Below, piece after piece: positions 16,071 through 24,733 of a stretch of DNA of 64,000 nucleotides; within the stretch, counting starts at the first letter, position 1; each line of letters opens with the position of its first letter. Below the pieces are notes generated by a model. It did not search any database and was not told the DNA's origin. It saw nothing but the letters and a program-made list of their open reading frames with translations. A program made the position numbers and the translations under genes. Where the stretch lies: assembly GCF_018881975.1 (NCBI RefSeq), contig NZ_JACVPJ010000001.1, positions 248,001 through 312,000 of the forward strand, given 5' to 3'. This DNA comes from Polynucleobacter sp. JS-Safj-400b-B2 (GTDB lineage: Bacteria; Pseudomonadota; Gammaproteobacteria; Burkholderiales; Burkholderiaceae).

Positions 16071-16598
16071 ATGGATGCTAAAGAACTACAAAAATGGCAA
16101 CGTGAAAAGGCTAAAGAGCTTTTTGATTACTCACATACTCTTTTAGAGGCTGCCAAGAAATTAAGTGAACATCATTTGGCTGAGGTTGAGTGGGGCGTCA
16201 AAAATGCCTTAGACAGCGCCAAGTCAGCCGCTAAAAATGATTTAGCTAAATTAAAAGACTTGCAGGAAGAGGCTGCCAAGGAAGCTGCCAAGCGTGCGGC
16301 TGCTTATCAAAAGAAAGTGAAGTCGGTTTTGAAAGAGCTTGGTGATGGGGCTGCGGATGAAACCGAGAAACATTTAGAAAAGGTTCGAAGCTCATTGGTT
16401 GGTTGGCTTGAGGATGCTGAAAACAAAATGCCAGCTCATGCCGATAAGCTTTCCAAGGTTGTTCATGAAATGTCCACTACAGGACAAAACATGTTCAAAG
16501 AGGGGCGCCGTATTGTTAATGAAGTGGCTGAGACTGCAGAAAAAAATATTGACGACTTGGTTAAAAAAACTGGGACCAAAAAGAAGTCGGATGAATAG
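16071..16598 (+). CDS. Ala/Lys/Glu-rich helical protein, phasin-like (uncertain)
   Basis: Starting at ATG 16071 (AGGAGTGCAGGA upstream), the 175-residue product is almost entirely charged amphipathic helix, for example EVEWGVKNALDSAKSAAKND and DLQEEAAKEAAKRAAAYQKK. It has no signal peptide or membrane span and ends in a KTGTKKKSDE tail. The composition recalls phasins (polyhydroxyalkanoate granule coat proteins) and LEA-like or coiled-coil stress proteins. I cannot choose between them and saw no PHA genes nearby. The open frame extends upstream to 15870, but that part overlaps the globin gene and is unlikely to be coding. Confidence 0.65.
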   Translation: MDAKELQKWQREKAKELFDYSHTLLEAAKKLSEHHLAEVEWGVKNALDSAKSAAKNDLAKLKDLQEEAAKEAAKRAAAYQKKVKSVLKELGDGAADETEKHLEKVRSSLVGWLEDAENKMPAHADKLSKVVHEMSTTGQNMFKEGRRIVNEVAETAEKNIDDLVKKTGTKKKSDE

Positions 16599-16621
16599 TA
16601 ACTTTTACTGATGTGAATACG

Positions 16622-16652
16622 AAAACCGCCTCATCACTGGGGCGGTTTTTTA
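16622..16652. terminator. bidirectional rho-independent terminator
   Basis: AAAACCGCC (16622-16630) pairs with GGCGGTTTT (16641-16649), followed by TTTTTTA on the plus strand; TTTT follows on the minus strand. It lies between the convergent phasin-like and Trp-rich genes. Confidence 0.85.
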
Positions 16653-16871
16653 TTGCCAGCCTTGCAACCAAAGCTCGCTATTGGTGAGATCACGCCAGGC
16701 GATTTGCGTAGTCTTCTTGGAAAAGACTGCCTCTATTTCTACAAACTCAATTTTTTCGCTTGGAGGTTCAGGAAGAATGACCTTGCTGACTAAGAAATGC
16801 TTTTGTTTAGCAATAGGATTTACTGCTGTCCACTTAGTTAGGAGTAATTTCTTGGGACTTAATCGATTCAT
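16650..16871 (-). CDS. small Trp-rich protein (TIGR02450 type)
   Basis: This 73-residue protein starts MNRLSPKKLLLTKWTAVNPI and continues KQKHFLVSKVILPEPP, ending IAWRDLTNSELWLQGWQ. The pattern of K-L-L-x-x-K-W-T-A-V, H-F-L-V and the final W-x-x-G-W matches the TIGR02450 tryptophan-rich family. The function is unknown. It is probably cytoplasmic. The terminator between it and the phasin-like gene serves its 3' end. Confidence 0.7.
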   Translation of the reverse strand: MNRLSPKKLLLTKWTAVNPIAKQKHFLVSKVILPEPPSEKIEFVEIEAVFSKKTTQIAWRDLTNSELWLQGWQ

Positions 16872-16892
16872 GATGGGTTTTTAAAGCAATTC

Positions 16893-17210
16893 TTATAAAG
16901 CAGTGCACGAAAACTCTTGCCCCTGGATCAGGAGCAATCCAGAGGAGGGTGTAAATGTTGCGCTAGATTGGGTAGTTTGGGCTGGACACTTTTGATCAAA
17001 ATAACTTTCATTGCCCAGGCTTCCACAGTAATCCAATTTATCACCTTTAAATTCCATTTGGGCTTTGCGAAGCACCATGGGAATCTTCCCATCGCTAGTT
17101 GAACTGCAATTCCAGCTGGTGTAAACCTCTCGTTCGCAGGCGCATAAGCCCAAGAGAATTGAAAGGCTGGCTATTAGGCGAATATAGGAAGTTTTGTTAT
17201 GAATGAACAT
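16893..17210 (-). CDS. small lipoprotein, 105 aa, unknown
   Basis: A signal peptide with a lipobox (ASLSILLGLCAC, acylated Cys near residue 24-26) is followed by an 80-residue periplasmic domain containing four further Cys, which could form two disulphides (WNCSSTSDGK, DYCGSLGNES, QKCPAQTT, EFSCTAL). It is likely attached to the outer membrane. No family was recognised. It is 21 bases upstream of the Trp-rich gene on the same strand. Confidence 0.65.
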   Translation of the reverse strand: MFIHNKTSYIRLIASLSILLGLCACEREVYTSWNCSSTSDGKIPMVLRKAQMEFKGDKLDYCGSLGNESYFDQKCPAQTTQSSATFTPSSGLLLIQGQEFSCTAL

Positions 17211-17338
17211 GCCCTAAGAATAGTGATTTTTTCAATATTCTGCCCAAGATCAGGGTTTGGTATTAATATTTACGGCAGATCGTTTAGAGAACGTATCGGC
17301 ATTAATAAAATACCTATAAAAATATTGAAGGAGACGCT

Positions 17339-18388
17339 GTGGATACAAATCGAAGGGATGCGCTGAAATTGGGCACTACTGCTGCTATGAGTGGCATGTT
17401 TATTTCTAATGCCATTGCTGCGCCAGATGGCCAACCACCGATCGTGGTCGAACCTTTGACTGGTAAAGCTGGATTTAGGGTTGCTAATTACCTACCAAAA
17501 ATGGGCGCTACTTCGAGATTGGGTTTAGTAACAAATGATGGCATGGTAGTGGATATTCCTGCTGAAGCCGCTCGTCAAAAAGTGCAATTGTCATTTGATC
17601 CCACTTCAATGATTTCTTTAGCTGGTTCAGGCAATAAAGGTTTGCTTGAGTTAGCGGCATTATTTAAGGGTCGCGGAACTAACTTAACAAATGTTAATCA
17701 AGTAATGTTGCTCTCGCCTATTCCTAAACCACAAAGTAATATTTATTGTGTGGGCTGGAACTACTTAGATCATTTTGAAGAGGGCCTTAAGCACCGTGCT
17801 GATACCGCTGTAAAAGAGTATCCAAAGGTCCCAGTGCTATTTACTAAAGGCACTCAAACCATGAATGGCCCATTCGACAGCATTCCTTATGATGCTGGCA
17901 TCTCTACCATGATTGACTGGGAGGCTGAGCTAGCAGTGGTGATTGGTAAAAAGGGTAAGAATATCTCCGAAGATAATGCAATGGACTATGTCTTTGGCTA
18001 CTCTGCCTACAACGACACTACGGCGCGCGATATTCAGCAAAAACGTCAGTCCGGCCAATGGTTTAAAGGCAAGAGCTTGGATGGTCACGGCCCAATGGGT
18101 CCATGGGTTGTTACTGCTGGTGGTGTCAATTTGGATGACACTCGCATCATCTGCCGTGTGAATGGCGTTGAAAAGCAAAATGCTAGTTACAAGCAAATGT
18201 ATTTCAAGATCCCAGCAATTATTGCTGAGCTATCACGTGGCTTAACATTATTGCCTGGCGACATCATTGCAACTGGCACGCCATCTGGCGTTGGCGCTGG
18301 AAGAACTCCTCAGGAGTTTATGAAGCCGGGCGATGTAATGGAAACCAACATCACTGGCATTGGCATCATTCGCAATAAGATTGTTTAA
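17339..18388 (+). CDS. fumarylacetoacetate-hydrolase-fold protein with a Tat signal
   Basis: A twin-arginine leader (NRRDALKLGTTAAMSG, cleavage near AIAAPDG) precedes a FAH domain. PKPQSNIYCVGWNYLDHFEE opens the catalytic domain. The metal ligands are visible as the Glu pair in IDWEAELAVVIG and Asp in YNDTTARDIQ, with the usual FKGKSLDGHGPMGPWVV and TGTPSGVGAG. FAH-fold enzymes cleave C-C bonds of fumarylacetoacetate-like or acylpyruvate substrates and are normally cytoplasmic; this one should be exported folded to the periplasm. The start is GTG 17339, with GGAG 5 bases upstream. A related Tat-FAH gene is at 38287. Confidence 0.8.
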   Translation: MDTNRRDALKLGTTAAMSGMFISNAIAAPDGQPPIVVEPLTGKAGFRVANYLPKMGATSRLGLVTNDGMVVDIPAEAARQKVQLSFDPTSMISLAGSGNKGLLELAALFKGRGTNLTNVNQVMLLSPIPKPQSNIYCVGWNYLDHFEEGLKHRADTAVKEYPKVPVLFTKGTQTMNGPFDSIPYDAGISTMIDWEAELAVVIGKKGKNISEDNAMDYVFGYSAYNDTTARDIQQKRQSGQWFKGKSLDGHGPMGPWVVTAGGVNLDDTRIICRVNGVEKQNASYKQMYFKIPAIIAELSRGLTLLPGDIIATGTPSGVGAGRTPQEFMKPGDVMETNITGIGIIRNKIV

Positions 18389-18427
18389 CTGGTTAACTCG
18401 GTTAGCTTTACTGACAACTGCAAGGAC

Positions 18428-20017
18428 CTAGAGGACCCAGAAGTGGTGGGTTCCGTCCTTGCCTAGTTGTTCAACTAAACCAAACTCCCAATCAAGATAA
18501 GCCTGCATTGCTGCGGGATCTACGCTAGTGCCCTCATAAGGGCGCTTATAGCGATCCAGAGGAGGCGAGGCTAGGTGACTTGGGTCTTTCTCGAGCTCCA
18601 GTCCTGCTTTTACCCAGGCCGCATTTCCACCCTCGAGAATCAGTACCTCGGCATCGGTCAGTGTTTGCAACTCTTGGGCAGCAAAGGCGCTAAGTTCGCT
18701 TGGTGCGCTGGTAATGACATAGCGATCTACCTGCGGAATCTTTTTCAAAGCTTCTGTCAGTTGTGAGCGCAGGGCATACCAACTACCAGGTATATGTCCC
18801 TTAACGTAATTGGCATGTGTACTGAAATCAATCGCAATCGTATTGCTATCTGATTTGAGCCAATGAGAAACTATCTGAGCATCTACGGTTTCTATTGTTG
18901 GAAGGGTTGGTAGAGGCGTCTTCCAGACTCCTTTTTCAGAAAGGTCAGAAGTATTTACTCCATCAAGTACATAGACATCCCATGCCATTTGTGCCAACCA
19001 TGAAGCAGGCATATTGGCGCGCACTCCACCGCCACTCGGGTCAACTAAAACAACGCGGGCGCCACGAACTGGGGCAACCATCTCCGTTTCTTGAACTAAC
19101 TGTCCGCCAGGAACAGATCTAAATCCTGGAAGATGACCCGCCTCGTATTCTTCTGGGGTACGAGTATCAAAGAAATAGGTAGTTCGATTAGATTGTGCTT
19201 TCCAGTCTTGTACATCGCTAAGACTAGCGCGCTTGACGCCGGCTCTATCTGCAACACTGCGAGCACGTTCTGCTGCATCGTTCTTTGTAGATTCACTTAC
19301 TTCCTGAAATTTTCTACTTTGACCTTTATCTAATTCTTGCCCCGCTAAGGTCCAGCCAATCGTGCCATTACGCAGTGCATTGACCTCGTTCGGGATACCT
19401 GCATTAATGAGTGACTGAGTACCGATAATGCTACGTGTTCTGCCAGCGCAGTTCACAATGATTTTGGTCTTTGGGTTAGGAGCTAATTCAGGAAGGCGTA
19501 GGACGAGTTCGGCACCTGGAACGCTAATCCCCGTCGGAATGCTCATGGTGTTGTATTCATCAAAGCGGCGGACATCTACAACCACAACATCTTCTTTGTT
19601 ATCAATTAATTGCTTTACTTCTTGCGCAGACAAGGAAGGGGTGTGACGCCTGGATTCAACAAATTCACCAAAAGACTTGCTCGGTACATTGACATCTTTG
19701 AATACCTCGCCACCTCCAGCCTTCCAGCCTTTTACACCACCCTCCAATACAGAAACATCGGTATAGCCTAAATTGACTAAGCGCTGTGCAGCTAAGTGTG
19801 CAAATCCTTCGCCGTCATCTAGCGTAACAATGGGTACATTCTTTTTGGGTAGCTTGGCATAAGCATCAACTTCAACTCTAGAGAGAGGTAGGTTCGCTGC
19901 AAATAGAGGATGCTCTTGTGCATGAGGATCCTCTTCACGCACATCTAATAATGCAAGCTCTTCTTTGTTAAGAAGTTTATTGCGAACAAATGAATAATTT
20001 TTAGTCTGAATGCTCAT
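18428..20017 (-). CDS. rhodanese-like protein with four rhodanese domains
   Basis: This 529-residue protein has four tandem rhodanese modules (about residues 8-105, 125-235, 265-370 and 380-480). Only the second has a catalytic loop, VNCAGRTRSI, with Cys190; the matching positions in domains 1, 3 and 4 read DDGEGF, DPSGGG and SAPSEL. Each module keeps the fold markers (ALLDVREED, VVVDVRRFDEY, YFFDTRTPEEYEAGH, GHIPGSW). It likely transfers sulphane sulphur to an acceptor in the cytoplasm, with the inactive domains as scaffolds or binding sites. No signal peptide is present. A Bug receptor gene lies 48 bases upstream on the same strand. Confidence 0.85.
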   Translation of the reverse strand: MSIQTKNYSFVRNKLLNKEELALLDVREEDPHAQEHPLFAANLPLSRVEVDAYAKLPKKNVPIVTLDDGEGFAHLAAQRLVNLGYTDVSVLEGGVKGWKAGGGEVFKDVNVPSKSFGEFVESRRHTPSLSAQEVKQLIDNKEDVVVVDVRRFDEYNTMSIPTGISVPGAELVLRLPELAPNPKTKIIVNCAGRTRSIIGTQSLINAGIPNEVNALRNGTIGWTLAGQELDKGQSRKFQEVSESTKNDAAERARSVADRAGVKRASLSDVQDWKAQSNRTTYFFDTRTPEEYEAGHLPGFRSVPGGQLVQETEMVAPVRGARVVLVDPSGGGVRANMPASWLAQMAWDVYVLDGVNTSDLSEKGVWKTPLPTLPTIETVDAQIVSHWLKSDSNTIAIDFSTHANYVKGHIPGSWYALRSQLTEALKKIPQVDRYVITSAPSELSAFAAQELQTLTDAEVLILEGGNAAWVKAGLELEKDPSHLASPPLDRYKRPYEGTSVDPAAMQAYLDWEFGLVEQLGKDGTHHFWVL

Positions 20018-20065
20018 GCTGTCTCTTAATGGTTTTTAACGTTTCTTTTTTTAAATCTATTGTAT

Positions 20066-21040
20066 TTAGTCTAACTTGGCGCCAGACTTTTTAACTACTT
20101 CACCCCAGCGCGTAATTTCTTGGTTGATGTACGCAGCAAGTTCGGGGCGTGTCATCTTGGGAACGGTTGCCCCCATAGCTGCCCAGCGCTCCTTGATCTG
20201 AGGTGAGGCAAGTGCTATCTGCACTTCGGCACTCATCTTATCGACGATATCCTTAGGTGTTCCTTTGATTGCCCACAGGGCATACCAGCTCGATACAACG
20301 AAATTACTGATTCCTAACTCTTGAACCGTTGGCACATTAGGAAATGCATCAACTCTTTTAGAAGTTGCTACTGCTACTGCAATCAGTTGCCCATTCTTAA
20401 TGAAAGGCGCTGCACCTGCGAGGGTATCAAACATCATGTCAACTTGGCCCGCAACGAGATCTTGCAGTGCTGGCCCTGTGCCACGATAAGGAATATGCGT
20501 AATGAACAGTTTGTTCTGCATCTTAAATAACTCACCGGTCAAATGCTGTGATGTGCCATTGCCAGTTGATGCGTAGTTATATTTCCCTGGATTCTTGCGA
20601 ATCTCTTCCATGATGGATTTCAAATCATTCTTTGGAAACTTGGTTGGATTCACAACGATGACATGGGGAACGCTACCAATGATTGCGATAGGCTCAAAAT
20701 CTTTAGAGATGTCATATGACAGGTTGGCGTACATACTAGGCGCAATTGAATGATGCACCGCACCAAGAAGCCAAGTGTAGCCATCGGGTGCCATTTTTGC
20801 TGCAATTGCAGCACCTAAGGTCCCGCCTGCACCACCACGGTTATCGACCACAATAGAGTCGTTTAATTGGATCGAGAGTTGCTTGGCTAGAGGGCGTCCA
20901 AAAGCGTCTACAGCCCCGCCTGGCGGGAAGGGGTTAATAAAGGTGATCGGCTTGTTAGAAGCCGGCCAGGAACTGGTTTGAGCGCTGGCTGAAAGAGCAA
21001 TTAGTCCGCCAATCAACAATATAAGGACATTCCTGAGCAT
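20066..21040 (-). CDS. Bug/TctC-type periplasmic receptor
   Basis: Starting at ATG 21040 (GGAG 9 bases upstream; the longer TTG start lies on the ribosome site), the protein has a signal peptide (NVLILLIGGLIALSASAQ). It shows the Bug signatures KPITFINPFPPGGAVDAFGR, NRGGAGGTLGAAIAAKMAP and DGYTWLLG. Bug receptors bind carboxylates or amides for tripartite TctABC transport or signalling. No tctA or tctB is adjacent, so it is an orphan receptor, as is common in Burkholderiales. It may be cotranscribed with the rhodanese gene. Confidence 0.88.
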   Translation of the reverse strand: MLRNVLILLIGGLIALSASAQTSSWPASNKPITFINPFPPGGAVDAFGRPLAKQLSIQLNDSIVVDNRGGAGGTLGAAIAAKMAPDGYTWLLGAVHHSIAPSMYANLSYDISKDFEPIAIIGSVPHVIVVNPTKFPKNDLKSIMEEIRKNPGKYNYASTGNGTSQHLTGELFKMQNKLFITHIPYRGTGPALQDLVAGQVDMMFDTLAGAAPFIKNGQLIAVAVATSKRVDAFPNVPTVQELGISNFVVSSWYALWAIKGTPKDIVDKMSAEVQIALASPQIKERWAAMGATVPKMTRPELAAYINQEITRWGEVVKKSGAKLD

Positions 21041-21201
21041 TTTGTGTGTCTCCAAGCTATTTATGAGAATGGGAATCTATTGTGGCTGAACACGCCAATA
21101 TAAGAGTTATCCCTGATTTGGGGGGCGATTTTCTATGCTTTTTATGGGGATATACTAACTCCGCTGTCAGTATAAATATTCATTTGTTCACAGGAGACGA
21201 G

Positions 21202-21390
21202 ATGTCACAACACGATACATTGTTAGCTGCTTTTGAAGCATACAAAGCTGAAAACGAAAAATTCATTGAAAAAGGTATTAAGGCATCTGCTGCTCGCGCA
21301 CGCAAGGCATTGCAAGAAATCGCTGGCGCATGCAAAGAGCGTCGCAAAGAAATTACAGCCACTAAAGAGGCGATGGAAGCTAAGAAGTAA
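21202..21390 (+). CDS. histone H1/Hc1-like small basic protein
   Basis: ATG 21202 has AGGAGACGAG just upstream and gives 62 residues beginning MSQHDTLLAAFEAYKAENEK. The core KGIKASAARARKALQEIAGA with CKERRKEI resembles the N-terminal helical part of Hc1/histone-H1-like nucleoid proteins (K-G-x-K-x-A-x-R-x-R-K-A-L). It is probably a DNA- or RNA-associated cytoplasmic protein, but the match is to a short motif only. A strong terminator follows. Confidence 0.55.
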   Translation: MSQHDTLLAAFEAYKAENEKFIEKGIKASAARARKALQEIAGACKERRKEITATKEAMEAKK

Positions 21391-21412
21391 CTCTCGCTCC
21401 AGACTGATTGAT

Positions 21413-21446
21413 AAGCCTAGCTTTTACGAGCTAGGCTTTTTTATTT
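21413..21446 (+). terminator. rho-independent terminator after the Hc1-like gene
   Basis: AAGCCTAGC (21413-21421) pairs with GCTAGGCTT (21430-21438) around an 8-base loop, followed by TTTTATTTT. Confidence 0.9.
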
Positions 21447-21471
21447 TCAGATTCGCTATCCATTAGAAGAT

Positions 21472-21762
21472 TTAAATGACAACGCTAAATAAAGTGAGCT
21501 TCATTGCTTTGCTACGGGTAGGAATAAGCGCTTGATACTCTGGGCTATTGGCCCATGTGTGAGCATCCTGTGCGCTTGGAAACTCTAGTTCTACAAATGT
21601 TTTGAAGGATGCAATCTTTAGTTCATTCCAGAATAGTTCAGGAACTGATCCTCGATTTTTGATTGAACCCTTGTAAAGTTCAACCGTTTGACCCACTTGG
21701 GAACGGTATTGCTCAAAAGCGCTTAGATCTATCGGCTCCATCAACCCAATTACCTTAACCAT
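21472..21762 (-). CDS. DUF1330-like small protein
   Basis: From ATG 21762 (GGGGAG 5 bases upstream; the ATG at 21765 is too close to it) the product has 96 residues: MVKVIGLMEPIDLSAFEQYR, then QTVELYKGSIKNRG and FVELEFPSAQDAHTWANSPE. This is a dimeric alpha-beta barrel of the DUF1330 type, related to the antibiotic-biosynthesis monooxygenase fold. The role is unknown. It is divergent from the cupin gene at 21825. Confidence 0.6.
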   Translation of the reverse strand: MVKVIGLMEPIDLSAFEQYRSQVGQTVELYKGSIKNRGSVPELFWNELKIASFKTFVELEFPSAQDAHTWANSPEYQALIPTRSKAMKLTLFSVVI

Positions 21763-21824
21763 CATGACTCCCCATATATAGATTGCTGAATCCTCAGAGA
21801 GTATATCCACGCTATAGTGAGGGT

Positions 21825-22094
21825 ATGAATACAGAGCAATTTTTACGGCTCCTTCAGCGGGATGGATTTCCTGAGCCGGTTGAGGTTCAGCAGTCTCCTA
21901 ATGGATATCTGGATGAACATGAGCATCCTTTTGAGGTGAGGGCGCTAGTTATTGAGGGTAGCATCACCATCATCACCAATAGTCAGAATGCGGTTTACAA
22001 GGCTGGTGAAATATTTCAGTTGAGTTTTAAGAAGCCTCATGCAGAATCGTATGGACCAGAGGGCGTTAAGTACTTGGCCTCAAGAAAAGAGTAA
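21825..22094 (+). CDS. small cupin-domain protein
   Basis: The 89-residue frame from ATG 21825 (GTGAGGG upstream) holds a single short cupin barrel: DEHEHPFEVRALVIEGSI keeps the metal-binding His and Glu positions, and the second motif includes KPHAESYGPEG. Such minimal cupins bind metal and often act as small sensors or isomerases. The substrate is unknown. It is followed 29 bases later by the 3-hydroxyisobutyrate dehydrogenase gene and may form an operon with it. Confidence 0.65.
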   Translation: MNTEQFLRLLQRDGFPEPVEVQQSPNGYLDEHEHPFEVRALVIEGSITIITNSQNAVYKAGEIFQLSFKKPHAESYGPEGVKYLASRKE

Positions 22095-22123
22095 AGCAGC
22101 AAAACAATAAAACTAGGAACCTT

Positions 22124-23002
22124 ATGAAAATCGGATTTATTGGCTTAGGTAATATGGGTCTCCCAATGGCCCTTAATTTATTAAAAGCAGGCCATCAAGT
22201 AACCGGCTTTGATTTGGCAAAGAGCCAGCTAGATGCATTTGCTGTAGCGGGTGGAGCGATTGCGGACAACGCAAACGCTACCGCAAAAGATGCTGATGTA
22301 TTAATTAGCATGCTGCCTGCATCCCAACATGTCGAGGGTTTGTACCTTGGCGATACCGGCTTGCTTGTAAATGCTAATCCAAAGACGCTCCTCATTGATT
22401 GCTCAACGATTTCACCTAAGGTGGCACAAGCAGTTGCCACTGCAGCAAAAGCAAAAGGTTTTTTCATGATTGATGCGCCAGTATCAGGTGGCACTGCTGG
22501 AGCGCAAGCGGGCACATTGACCTTTATGGTTGGTGGTGATGCAAGCGCGGTTGAGTGCGCGCGACCATTGCTAGAGAAAATGGGCAAGAATATCTTTCAC
22601 GCTGGAGCGAATGGTGCGGGGCAGACTGTCAAAGTCTGCAACAACATGATGCTGGGGATTCAGATGCTGGGTACCAGTGAAGCTTTGCGCTTAGGAATAG
22701 CTAATGGCTTAGATCCCAAGGTTCTCTCTGACATCATGTCTAAGAGTTCAGGGCGCAATTGGGCTTTGGAGCTGTATAACCCATGTCCGGGCGTCATGGA
22801 TAACGTTCCATCTTCAAAAGGCTACGCAGGTGGCTTTGGTGTCGATCTCATGCTCAAAGACTTAGGTCTGGCCGTGGAGAACGCGGAGAATTTAGATGCC
22901 AGCGTCCCGCTAGGAAAGTTAGCCCAGCAACTTTATGAAAATCACAGCAAAGCAGGCAATGGTCAGCTAGATTTTTCTAGCGTGTTTAATTTAAAGAAAT
23001 AA
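22124..23002 (+). CDS. mmsB: 3-hydroxyisobutyrate dehydrogenase
   Basis: This 292-residue beta-hydroxyacid dehydrogenase begins KIGFIGLGNMGLPMALNLLK (NAD-binding Rossmann motif). It has the substrate loop DAPVSGGTAGAQAGTLTFMV and the catalytic Lys in GAGQTVKVCNNMMLG, plus the C-terminal GYAGGFGVDLMLKDLGLA typical of MmsB. It oxidises 3-hydroxyisobutyrate to methylmalonate semialdehyde in valine degradation. Tartronate semialdehyde reductase is a close alternative; the KGYAGGFGVDLM segment favours MmsB. Confidence 0.85.
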   Translation: MKIGFIGLGNMGLPMALNLLKAGHQVTGFDLAKSQLDAFAVAGGAIADNANATAKDADVLISMLPASQHVEGLYLGDTGLLVNANPKTLLIDCSTISPKVAQAVATAAKAKGFFMIDAPVSGGTAGAQAGTLTFMVGGDASAVECARPLLEKMGKNIFHAGANGAGQTVKVCNNMMLGIQMLGTSEALRLGIANGLDPKVLSDIMSKSSGRNWALELYNPCPGVMDNVPSSKGYAGGFGVDLMLKDLGLAVENAENLDASVPLGKLAQQLYENHSKAGNGQLDFSSVFNLKK

Positions 23003-23043
23003 AAATGAAGAAGTGAAGAATTGAGAAACAGCCCAAGAAAAAT

Positions 23044-24129
23044 CTAAGAAACAACTAGCGGTTTTTCTTGGCGCTTACTCATTTGACCGATGACGCGAGC
23101 GCCTAAGAAGTGGTGTTGATTAAAAATATCTAGCACTTCTTTGACGCTATCAGGGCTGCATGACACCAATAAGCCGCCACTAGTTTGTGGATCAGTTAAT
23201 AAGGCGCGTTGTGCTGGTGTGAAGCCTGTTGGAATGCCAACTTCATCGCCATAGCTGAGCCAGTTTCTATCCGAGGCGCCAGTAATAACGCCATCATCAG
23301 CAAGTTTTTGTACGTTTGAGAGCAGGGGCACTTGGCTCCAATCAATATGCGCTGTGCAGTTGGATCCTCGTGCTAGCTCTAAAGTATGTCCAGCCAATCC
23401 AAACCCAGTGACATCAGTTAATGCATGGACACCAGCAAGCTTGGCTAAGTCAGGACCTGCAGAATTCAACTTAGTGGTATTTGAGATCATCTCGCGATAT
23501 CCATCTGAGCCCAATAAATCTTTTTTCAGGGCAGCGGATAAAACACCAACACCCAATGGCTTTCCTAAAATAAGAACGTCACATGGTTTGGCACTTGCAT
23601 TACTCTTCACGCGCTTGGGATCGACGATTCCAATTGCTACCAATCCATAGATAGGTTCTACTGAGTCAATGGTATGCCCACCAGCAATAGGAATGCCGGC
23701 ACTGCGACAAGCTTCGCTACCACCCTCTAAGATTCGAGCAATGGTTTGATTGGATAACACTTTAATCGGCATACCGACTAAGGCGAGAGCAAACAGGGGG
23801 GTGCCACCCATCGCATAAATATCGCTAATCGCATTGGTGGCAGCAATTTTCCCAAAATCAAATGGGTCATCTACGATGGGCATGAAAAAATCAGTTGTTG
23901 CTACGATTGCCTGGGATTCATTGATTTGATAAACGGCCGCATCGTCAGACGTCTCAATGCCAATCAGTAATTCTTTTGGGAAAGGTAGTTGTGGAACATT
24001 CTTCAGAATTTCGGAGAGAACGCCCGGGGCAATTTTGCAACCACAGCCTCCACCATGAGAGAGGGAGGTGAGACGTGGCTCAGTATTCTCAGTATTGTTG
24101 GCGATATTTGCGGTATTTACTTTATTCAT
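23044..24129 (-). CDS. selD: selenide, water dikinase (selenophosphate synthetase)
   Basis: This 361-residue enzyme has the glycine-rich active-site segment SHGGGCGCKIAPGVL: Cys29 and Lys32 correspond to the catalytic Cys17 and Lys20 of E. coli SelD. TSDDAAVYQINESQAIV and ATTDFFMPIVDDPFDFG are the ATP/Mg-binding region, and LTDPQTSGGLLVSC is the C-terminal signature. It makes selenophosphate from selenide and ATP for selenocysteine or 2-selenouridine tRNA. No selA, selB or selU is in the window. It uses Cys, not Sec, at the active site. Confidence 0.93.
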   Translation of the reverse strand: MNKVNTANIANNTENTEPRLTSLSHGGGCGCKIAPGVLSEILKNVPQLPFPKELLIGIETSDDAAVYQINESQAIVATTDFFMPIVDDPFDFGKIAATNAISDIYAMGGTPLFALALVGMPIKVLSNQTIARILEGGSEACRSAGIPIAGGHTIDSVEPIYGLVAIGIVDPKRVKSNASAKPCDVLILGKPLGVGVLSAALKKDLLGSDGYREMISNTTKLNSAGPDLAKLAGVHALTDVTGFGLAGHTLELARGSNCTAHIDWSQVPLLSNVQKLADDGVITGASDRNWLSYGDEVGIPTGFTPAQRALLTDPQTSGGLLVSCSPDSVKEVLDIFNQHHFLGARVIGQMSKRQEKPLVVS

Positions 24130-24162
24130 ATTGCGAGGGTATCAGAAGCGAGATGGAGTTGT

Positions 24163-24714
24163 TTATTGGCGTAGCAGGGATTCAATTTTCCCTTTAACTT
24201 CAATGCTATCAACATTCTCAATAGCGCCGACCCAGACACCTTCAACCTTACCGCTTTTGCTCACGAGGAAGGTGGTTGGTAAGCCGCGGGCTTTCCAGGT
24301 CTTATAGACGGTGCTATTGCGATCAAGAAGTATTTCAAGGCTATTTTCGGAAAAGCCATTACCTTTCAGAAACTGCACGATACGTGGCTTCATTTCAGCA
24401 AGGTTTACTGCTAAAACAACTAGCCCTTTAGATCCGTAACTGGCTTGTAATTGAGTAAGTTCCTCAAATTCTTCTCGACAAGGCTCACACCAACTTGCCC
24501 AAAAGTTCACTACAACTACCTTGCCTTTGAGGCTTGCTATATCTATTGGTTTGCCAGATAGGTTGTTGAGTTGCAATGGCGGTGCCGTTTGCGGTAGCCC
24601 CAATTTTGTTGGAGACTGCCATTGTGCATGGGCCGAATAACTGACCAATGCAAGCAAAGAAAAAGTCAGCGCAAGAATAACTTCTCGTGCTGACTTAGGT
24701 ATAGACAACCACAT
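24163..24714 (-). CDS. TlpA-family periplasmic thioredoxin-like protein
   Basis: A signal peptide ([16 protein letters not shown]) precedes a thioredoxin fold: [20 protein letters not shown] has the WCEPC redox site typical of TlpA/ResA-type thiol reductants, with GLPTTFLV as the cis-Pro loop. It probably keeps periplasmic cysteines reduced, for example in cytochrome c maturation or copper delivery. ATG 24714 is chosen; the open frame extends to 24792 into the transglutaminase gene. It begins 20 bases after that gene's stop on the same strand. Confidence 0.82.
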   Translation of the reverse strand: MWLSIPKSAREVILALTFSLLALVSYSAHAQWQSPTKLGLPQTAPPLQLNNLSGKPIDIASLKGKVVVVNFWASWCEPCREEFEELTQLQASYGSKGLVVLAVNLAEMKPRIVQFLKGNGFSENSLEILLDRNSTVYKTWKARGLPTTFLVSKSGKVEGVWVGAIENVDSIEVKGKIESLLRQ

Positions 24715-24733
24715 CGTGTTTTTCACTGATGCG

